A stretch of 11,250 nt of DNA. It comes from Vicinamibacteria bacterium. Lineage in GTDB: Bacteria; Acidobacteriota; Vicinamibacteria; Vicinamibacterales; 2-12-FULL-66-21. The position numbers were made by a program, and so were the translations under genes. Shown here one piece after another: positions 7,174 through 11,250 of this stretch. The stretch is taken from the NCBI GenBank assembly GCA_025937075.1, contig JAICSD010000104.1, positions 1 to 11,250 of the forward strand, given 5' to 3'. The notes beneath the pieces were generated by a model that was given only the letters and a program-made list of their open reading frames with translations, was not told the origin of the DNA and made no database searches. Position 1 is the stretch's first letter, and each line of letters opens with the position of its first letter.

Positions 7174-8292
7174 ATGAGCGGAGTTCGTGTTCTGGTCGGC
7201 ACCCGCAAGGGCGCGTTCGTCATGACGTCCGACGGCAAGCGCGAGCGGTGGGACATCACCGGGCCCCACTTCGGCGGCTGGGAAATCTATCACCTCAAAG
7301 GGTCGCCGGCGGATCCGAGTCGTTTGTATGCATCGCAGAGCACAGGATGGTTCGGGCAGCTCATCCAGCGATCGAACGACGGCGGGAAGACGTGGGAGCC
7401 GGTTGGGAACAAGTTCAGTTACGAAGCAGGCGGGCCAACGACCCACAAGTGGTACGACGGAACGCCGCATCTGTGGGAGTTCGCGCGTGTGTGGCATCTC
7501 GAGCCGTCGTACTCGGATCCGGACACGGTCTACGCGGGCGTGCAGGACGCCGCGATCTTTCGCACGACCGACGGCGGGCAGAACTGGCAGGAGCTCCCCG
7601 GCCTTCGCGGGCACAGGTCGGGCCCGGACTGGCAACCGGGCGCGGGCGGACTGTGCCTTCACACGATCATCGTCGATCCGCGCGACCCGAGGCGGATCTT
7701 CATCGCAATCTCCGCGGCGGGCGCGTTTCGCAGCGACGACGGCGGAGCGACGTGGAAGCCGATCAACCGCGGACTGAAGTCGCAGGGCATTCCGAAGCCG
7801 GAAGCGGAGGTCGGCCACTGCGTGCACCGCATCGCGATGCACAAATCGAATCCGAACGTGCTGTTCATGCAGAAGCACTGGGACGTGATGCGCAGCGACG
7901 ATGGCGGCGAATCGTGGACCGAGGTGAGCGGCAACCTGCCGACCGACTTTGGATTCCCGATCGACGTGCACGCGCACGAGCCCGAGACGATCTACGTCGT
8001 CCCGATCAAGAGCGACTCGGAGCATTACCCGCCGGACGGCAAGCTGCGCGTCTATCGCAGCCGAAGCGGCGGGAACGAGTGGGAGCCGCTGACGAAAGGG
8101 CTCCCGCAGCATGACTGCTACGTCAACGTCCTGCGGGATGCGATGGCCGTCGATTCGCTCGATTCGTGCGGGATCTACTTCGGCACGACGGGCGGCCAGG
8201 TGTACGCTTCGGCCGACGGCGGCGATACCTGGTCGGCGATCGCGCAAAACTTCCCGCCTGTGCTGTCGGTGGAAGTCCAGACGTTCTCATGA
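7174..8292 (+). CDS. Asp-box (BNR) beta-propeller protein, sialidase/sortilin-like fold
   Basis: A 372-residue protein built almost entirely of Asp-box repeats and probably a beta-propeller. Canonical SxDGGxTW-type boxes occur at residues 67-74 (SNDGGKTW), 131-138 (TTDGGQNW), 187-194 (SDDGGATW), 241-248 (SDDGGESW) and 346-353 (SADGGDTW), with a degenerate one at 296-303 (SRSGGNEW). Spacing is about 50-64 residues, fitting one box per blade. There is no signal peptide or membrane segment: the first strand begins at residue 4 ([12 protein letters not shown]), so the protein should be cytoplasmic, unusual for BNR proteins. I see no sialidase Arg triad or FRIP motif, so an 'exo-sialidase' label would be unsafe; binding or scaffolding is as likely. 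The ATG has GAGGAG 7 bases upstream. The stop overlaps the ubiquitin-like gene (ATGA), which suggests the two proteins work together. Confidence 0.88.
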   Translation: MSGVRVLVGTRKGAFVMTSDGKRERWDITGPHFGGWEIYHLKGSPADPSRLYASQSTGWFGQLIQRSNDGGKTWEPVGNKFSYEAGGPTTHKWYDGTPHLWEFARVWHLEPSYSDPDTVYAGVQDAAIFRTTDGGQNWQELPGLRGHRSGPDWQPGAGGLCLHTIIVDPRDPRRIFIAISAAGAFRSDDGGATWKPINRGLKSQGIPKPEAEVGHCVHRIAMHKSNPNVLFMQKHWDVMRSDDGGESWTEVSGNLPTDFGFPIDVHAHEPETIYVVPIKSDSEHYPPDGKLRVYRSRSGGNEWEPLTKGLPQHDCYVNVLRDAMAVDSLDSCGIYFGTTGGQVYASADGGDTWSAIAQNFPPVLSVEVQTFS

Positions 8293-8585
8293 TCCGTGTG
8301 GTCCTGCCCGCGCACCTGCGCAAGCTGGCGCAGGTCGATGGCGAAGTGGCGGTGGACGTCCAGGGGCGTGCGACTGTCGGAGCGGTCCTCGATGCGCTCG
8401 AGGACCGCTATCCCATGCTGCGCGGAACGATCCGGGATCACGTCACGCTGAAGCGCCGGCCATTCGTGCGCTTCTACGCGTGCGAAGAGGATCTGTCCAA
8501 CGAGCCCGCGAACACTCCGCTGCCCGAAGCGGTCGAGAGAGGCGCCGAGCCGCTGCTCGTCGTCGGCGCCATGGCTGGGGGCTGA
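8289..8585 (+). CDS. MoaD/ThiS-family ubiquitin-fold protein with C-terminal Gly-Gly
   Basis: A 98-residue small beta-grasp protein. The pattern beta ([13 protein letters not shown]), beta (GEVAVDV), helix ([16 protein letters not shown]), then [11 protein letters not shown] and a final [12 protein letters not shown] fits MoaD/ThiS/SAMP proteins. In these the exposed terminal Gly-Gly is adenylated and then carries sulfur as a thiocarboxylate or is joined to a target lysine. MoaD of molybdopterin synthase is about 80 residues; this one has an insertion around residues 65-85 ([21 protein letters not shown]). No MoaE, MoeB/E1-like, ThiF or other cofactor gene is nearby, so a house-keeping molybdopterin or thiamine role is not supported by context. 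The start ATG shares ATGA with the stop of the BNR gene, so translation is coupled. Functions consistent with the sequence are a sulfur carrier or a protein modifier for the BNR protein; both are inference. Confidence 0.87.
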   Translation: MIRVVLPAHLRKLAQVDGEVAVDVQGRATVGAVLDALEDRYPMLRGTIRDHVTLKRRPFVRFYACEEDLSNEPANTPLPEAVERGAEPLLVVGAMAGG

Positions 8586-8596
8586 TCGCTTCGCCG

Positions 8597-9184
8597 TTAC
8601 TTACAGGTTCCAGCGAGTCGCTGCAGCGAGCGCGCCTGCATCGAGCGATCCTCGAGCGTGCCCGTGAGGCTGACCCGCTGCCCGACGTGATTCGCCAGGC
8701 GGAGTCGATGGGTCGCGTCGATGATGTCGATTGATGCCGTGCTCTTCCGCAGGAAGCCGGATTTCCAGCTCCGGGCCTTGGGCGCATCGGCGCCGCTCGC
8801 GTCCTTCAGACGGAACGATTCATCCGATCGTTCGAGGCAGCCGCTGACCGTCGTCATGCGCGCGGTCGTCCCTACGGACTCCGGCTCTGAAGGGTCCGGG
8901 GACGCGACGCTCGCCGACGCCAGCTTCGCGGGTTCGGGCTGCGGCAGCACCGCATCCGGCTCCACGGCAACTCTCGGGCGCTCCGTCGTATCCGACGCGC
9001 CATGCGTTGCGGCCAGCAGCATGGCTGCCGCCGTCACGCACATCAGCGCGATGAAGATCGTTTCCGCGCCGAACGTGCGCATCCACCGAACCGACGTCTT
9101 CGGCGCCGGCGCGGGGGCCGGCTTGGCGGCTTTCTTCGACGAGGACGCGGGCTTCTTCACGCGCATCGATTTCTTGACAGGCAT
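8597..9184 (-). CDS. Lys/Pro-rich N-anchored membrane protein with small OB-like C-terminal domain
   Basis: I do not recognise a characterised family. The 195 residues divide into three parts. Residues 1-36 are a strongly basic Lys/Ala/Pro-rich tail (KKSMRVKKPASSSKKAAKPAP), histone-H1-like in composition. Residues 40-60 are one hydrophobic helix (AETIFIALMCVTAAAMLLAA). An acidic Pro/Ser-rich linker is followed by a compact domain at about 110-195. That domain has the pattern VSGCLER...FRLKDA ... LRLANHVGQRVSLTGTL ... GTCK, typical of small OB-fold-like domains with 'VGxxVxxTG' strands. Cys116 and Cys194 frame the domain and could form a disulfide, which suits a periplasmic location with the basic tail in the cytoplasm. 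The ATG at 9184-9182 has GGAGG 6 bases upstream; the frame is open further but only through non-coding repeats. It is convergent with the ubiquitin-like gene, 11 bases apart. Confidence 0.75.
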   Translation of the reverse strand: MPVKKSMRVKKPASSSKKAAKPAPAPAPKTSVRWMRTFGAETIFIALMCVTAAAMLLAATHGASDTTERPRVAVEPDAVLPQPEPAKLASASVASPDPSEPESVGTTARMTTVSGCLERSDESFRLKDASGADAPKARSWKSGFLRKSTASIDIIDATHRLRLANHVGQRVSLTGTLEDRSMQARSLQRLAGTCK

Positions 9185-9212
9185 CGATGTCCTCCTTCGG
9201 AACATCGGTTCT

Positions 9213-9262
9213 GTTGAGCAATCGAGGTGCCCGGGGCCGCTCCGCCCCGGCGTTGCTCCAAC
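9213..9262 (-). promoter_or_regulatory. Long stem-loop in the 5' leader of the membrane protein gene
   Basis: A perfect inner stem CCGGGGC/GCCCCGG (9231-9237 with 9244-9250, 6-base loop) is enclosed by an outer stem GAGCAA/TTGCTC (9216-9221 with 9253-9258). The outer stem extends to GTTG/CAAC with one bulge (9213-9262). It ends 28 bases upstream of the minus-strand ATG at 9184. No T-run follows on either strand. A nearby small dyad CGCCGC-TT-GCGGCG lies at 9275-9288. It may be a regulatory leader structure. Confidence 0.4.
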
Positions 9263-9344
9263 CGGCGGCCACGACGCCGCTTGCGGCGATTGCCAGCGCC
9301 CGTTGCAATTTTGTACGCTCGCGGACCGGCCAGTTCTGTGATCG

Positions 9345-9393
9345 GCGATTCGGGATTCGCGACTCGGGATGAGGGATTCGGGATTCGGGATTC
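9345..9393. repeat. Seven phased copies of a 7-bp repeat (GGGATTC)
   Basis: Seven contiguous heptamers with no phase break: copies 2, 5, 6 and 7 are exact GGGATTC; copy 1 is GCGATTC, copy 3 GCGACTC and copy 4 GGGATGA. The array ends one base before the exonuclease ATG at 9395 and occupies the place where a ribosome site should be. Each gain or loss of a unit would move upstream signals by 7 bases. The minus strand reads as CCC/GAA-rich and also lies in the leader of the divergent membrane protein gene. Confidence 0.85.
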
Positions 9394-9394
9394 G

Positions 9395-10255
9395 ATGGAA
9401 GTCCATCTCATCGACGGCACCTACGAACTCTTCCGCCACTACTACGCGCTTCCGTCGATCCGCGATCGCGAGGGGCAGGAGATCGGCGCGGTTCGCGGTG
9501 TGCTGGGGTCCGTTCTCGGGATGATCAACTTGGGCGCGACGCACATGGCGGTCGCGACCGACCACGTGATCGAATCGTTCCGCAACTCGCTCTGGCCAGG
9601 CTACAAGACAGGCGACGGCATCGAGCCCGATCTGTTGTCACAGTTCACGCTGCTCGAGGACGCGCTCGCGGCATTGGGCATCGCCGTCTGGCCCATGGTC
9701 GAATTCGAGGCTGACGATGCGCTGGCGTCCGGAGCGACAGCGGCGGCGGGCGATCCCCGCGTGGAACGCGTGATCATCTGTACCCCGGACAAGGATCTCG
9801 CGCAGTGCGTGCGTGGGACGCGCGTCGTGCAGATGAACCGCCGGTCGCGCAGCATCCGCGACGAAGCGGGCGTCGTCGTGAAATTCGGCATCCCTCCCGA
9901 ATCGATTCCGGACTACCTCGCGCTGGTCGGCGATGCGGCCGATGGATATCCAGGGCTGCCGGGATGGGGAGCGAAGTCCGCGTCGGCGGTGCTCGCACGA
10001 TACGGCCACCTCGAATCCATACCGGTTGACTGGCGCACATGGGACGTGAACGCCGCGAACCGCGCGGCGCTGTCGCTCACGCTGGAGCGGGAACGCGATC
10101 GCGCGCTGCTGTTCCGCACGCTCGCCACACTGCGATGCGACATCCCGCTGTTCGAGTCGGTGGACGAACTGAGGTGGATGGGACCGACGCCGGCGTTCGC
10201 GGCATTCGGGGAGCGTTTCGATGCTGCGTTGACGATTCCTGCGCCGCGCTCGTAG
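9395..10255 (+). CDS. Stand-alone 5'-3' exonuclease / FEN-like nuclease (PolA N-domain family)
   Basis: A 286-residue metal-dependent nuclease resembling the 5'-3' exonuclease domain of DNA polymerase I, without a polymerase part. The family metal ligands are visible: D7 (LIDGTYELF), D56 in the ATDH strand, E105/D107/D108 (EFEADDALAS), D132/D134 (TPDKDLAQ) and D180/D183 (VGDAADGYPG). The helical-arch basic residues R63, Y70 and K71 occur in SFRNSLWPGYKTG. A helix-3-turn-helix DNA-binding motif follows (PGLPGWGAKSASAVLARYG, 186-204). It should cut 5' flaps or RNA primers during repair or Okazaki maturation, perhaps backing up PolA. The substitution of Thr for the common Phe before D56 and the short arch are minor. 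The ATG at 9395 begins directly at the first beta strand; there is no Shine-Dalgarno sequence because the 7-bp repeat array lies there. The in-frame open stretch upstream has only non-ATG starts and repeat-derived codons. Confidence 0.88.
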   Translation: MEVHLIDGTYELFRHYYALPSIRDREGQEIGAVRGVLGSVLGMINLGATHMAVATDHVIESFRNSLWPGYKTGDGIEPDLLSQFTLLEDALAALGIAVWPMVEFEADDALASGATAAAGDPRVERVIICTPDKDLAQCVRGTRVVQMNRRSRSIRDEAGVVVKFGIPPESIPDYLALVGDAADGYPGLPGWGAKSASAVLARYGHLESIPVDWRTWDVNAANRAALSLTLERERDRALLFRTLATLRCDIPLFESVDELRWMGPTPAFAAFGERFDAALTIPAPRS

Positions 10256-10354
10256 CGCGTCCGTGTCAATCAGCCCGCGCAGCTTGATCCGAGACCTCCA
10301 TTTTATCAGACGCATCGCGGAAGACTGTTTTTCGTTGGCGATTCGCTGCACACT
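10256..10354 (+). other. Short intergenic gap, nothing clear
   Basis: This stretch separates two plus-strand genes. It has AT-richer patches (TTTTATCAG near 10301, CTGTTTTTCGTTGG near 10325), as expected for a promoter of the hydrolase gene, but I could not find a -35/-10 pair with proper spacing. No terminator hairpin with a T-run is seen after the exonuclease stop. Confidence 0.3.
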
Positions 10355-10374
10355 CGACGTGCGGAGGCGCGTCG
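10355..10374 (+). promoter_or_regulatory. Hairpin presenting the Shine-Dalgarno sequence in its loop
   Basis: Bases 10355-10362 pair with 10367-10374 over 8 bp (one G-U wobble at 10360/10369). The tetraloop is GGAG, the core of the GGAGG ribosome site of the hydrolase gene, whose GTG begins two bases after the stem. Placing the ribosome site at a hairpin tip beside the start codon could make initiation depend on structure or temperature; this is inference from base pairing only. Confidence 0.45.
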
Positions 10375-10375
10375 C

Positions 10376-11113
10376 GTGATTGCTCATCTGAACGGCATCG
10401 ATCTGCATTGGGAAGCCCATGGAGAAGGAGAGCCGCTCGTGTGGCTGCACGGGTTCATGGGCACCGGGGCGGACTGGCGCCACGTCTTCCCTGATGGGCT
10501 TTCGGGATATCGCCTGATTTTTCCCGATCTGCCCGGGCATGGCGCGTCGACCGGACGTCACGGTTCCTACTCGTTCCGCGCGTCGGCGGATGATGTCTTG
10601 TCGCTGCTCGATTCAATGGGGCTGGATCGCGCCAGCGTGATCGGCCTGAGCGGCGGCGGCATCACCGCGCTGCACTTGGCGACGTGCCACCCGCACCGAA
10701 TCGCGCGTCTCGTGATCGTGAGCGCGCCGGCATCCTTTCCGCCGCAGGCTCGGGCGATTCAGCGCGAGTTCTCCCAGGCGATGCTGGGCCCCGCAGAAAC
10801 CGCGCGGTTGCGCGAGTGCCACCCGCGCGACGGGCAGCTCGATGCGCTCATCGCCCAGGCGCGCGGGTTTGCGGATGCCGGCGATCCGGCATTCACGGAC
10901 GCCGACCTCGCGGCGATCACGGCCGACACGCTCATCGTCTTTGGCGACCGCGACTTCCTGTATCCCGTGTCCCTGGCGTGCGACCTGCGGCGCGCGATCC
11001 CGCGGTCATGGTTGTGGGTGGTGCCGAATGGCGGGCACGGACCGATCTTCGGCACTGCTGCGGCGCAGTTCAGGACAGTGGCGGGTGCTTTTCTTCGCGG
11101 TGCGTGGGGTTGA
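10376..11113 (+). CDS. Alpha/beta-hydrolase-fold esterase/lipase-like enzyme
   Basis: A 245-residue cytoplasmic serine hydrolase of the alpha/beta fold (menaquinone-synthesis MenH-like or BioH-like size class). The oxyanion-hole motif HGFMG is at 25-29 and DLPGHGAS at 51-58. The nucleophile elbow GLSGGG has Ser92, the acid is the second Asp of GDRD (Asp193) and the base is His221 in NGGHGPIF. All three triad residues are in the usual order and spacing, so the enzyme should be active. The substrate is not predictable: no menaquinone, biotin or aromatic-degradation genes are adjacent. The GTG at 10376 follows a GGAGG (10363-10367) with 8 bases between, and the protein then begins MIAHLNGIDLHWEAHGEGEP, the normal first two strands of the fold. 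It is downstream of the exonuclease by 120 bases and probably has its own promoter. Confidence 0.9.
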   Translation: MIAHLNGIDLHWEAHGEGEPLVWLHGFMGTGADWRHVFPDGLSGYRLIFPDLPGHGASTGRHGSYSFRASADDVLSLLDSMGLDRASVIGLSGGGITALHLATCHPHRIARLVIVSAPASFPPQARAIQREFSQAMLGPAETARLRECHPRDGQLDALIAQARGFADAGDPAFTDADLAAITADTLIVFGDRDFLYPVSLACDLRRAIPRSWLWVVPNGGHGPIFGTAAAQFRTVAGAFLRGAWG

Positions 11114-11250
11114 CAACGGAAGGCCAGCGGCACAGGTGGAGAATGTGGAGCGACTGGAGAAGCGGGGGGGGGGGGGCGACCCAGAAGCCCCCCCGGGCCG
11201 CGCAGGCGGATGCGGCGGACCAAACAACCCACGACCACCGCCGCGGCACA
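11114..11250. other. Gene-free end with 13-G run and 7-C run
   Basis: There is no gene here. A run of 13 G (11164-11176) is followed after 11 bases by a run of 7 C (11188-11194), so the C-run could pair with part of the G-run. The G-run could be real, or a sequencing or assembly artefact near a contig end. No T-run follows, so it is not a typical terminator for the hydrolase gene. Confidence 0.5.

Noticed and set aside
7044..8114. 356-codon plus-strand frame overlapping the BNR gene
   Set aside because: It is out of frame with the Asp-box repeats and of Arg-rich shadow composition.
7174..8292. Naming the BNR protein an exo-alpha-sialidase
   Set aside because: Asp-boxes are structural; the Arg triad, FRIP motif and a secretion signal expected of a bacterial sialidase are not seen.
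10284..10309. Sigma-70 type promoter TTGATC ... TATCAG before the hydrolase gene
   Set aside because: The spacing is 14 bases at best, too short for a working -35/-10 pair.

Overview
The window is GC-rich DNA packed with bacterial genes, with short gaps and no RNA genes, integrases, transposases or CRISPR arrays. The best lineage clue is an 847-residue stand-alone duplicated MacB/FtsX-type permease at 4420-6963, the class called 'acidobacterial duplicated orphan permease'. Together with a DUF1579 lipocalin-like protein, a Tat-type acetylesterase remnant and short tandem oligomer arrays between genes, it suggests an Acidobacteriota-like soil bacterium. This is inference from gene families; there is no phylogenetic marker here.

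Layout. 1-254 (-) is the start of a short-chain dehydrogenase that runs out of the window. A 114-base gap with a 12-bp direct repeat separates it from a divergent DinB-fold protein (369-845, +). Between DinB and the next, convergent, gene lies a two-armed array of degenerate AGGAGATC octamers whose outer arms form a 22-bp inverted repeat. From 6963 down to 933 runs one minus-strand block: orphan permease, DUF1579 protein, the remains of an acetylesterase that has lost its catalytic core, a CitT/TtdT-like DASS dicarboxylate transporter, and a tartrate/D-malate dehydrogenase. The last four are joined by a 1-nt overlap, a 4-nt overlap and a 4-nt gap, so they look co-transcribed and translationally coupled. 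The likely joint job of the last two is import and NAD-linked oxidation of a C4 hydroxy-dicarboxylate such as tartrate or D-malate.

A 210-base divergent region with inverted repeats then leads to a plus-strand pair: a cytoplasmic Asp-box (BNR) beta-propeller protein (7174-8292) and, overlapping it by ATGA, a small ubiquitin-fold protein ending in Gly-Gly (8289-8585). This pair is the least explained system in the window. Convergent to it is a Lys/Pro-rich, single-pass membrane protein with a small C-terminal OB-like domain (8597-9184, -). Another 210-base divergent region holds a long hairpin and seven perfectly phased 7-bp repeats. These abut the ATG of a stand-alone 5'-3' exonuclease/FEN-like nuclease (9395-10255, +). 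Last comes an alpha/beta hydrolase (10376-11113, +), whose Shine-Dalgarno sequence sits in the loop of an 8-bp hairpin. The final 137 bases hold no gene and contain a 13-G run opposite a 7-C run, which may be an assembly artefact.

The strongest points for follow-up are the BNR/ubiquitin-like pair, the in-frame removal of the esterase core inside an intact operon, and the two kinds of short tandem repeat at gene ends and starts.
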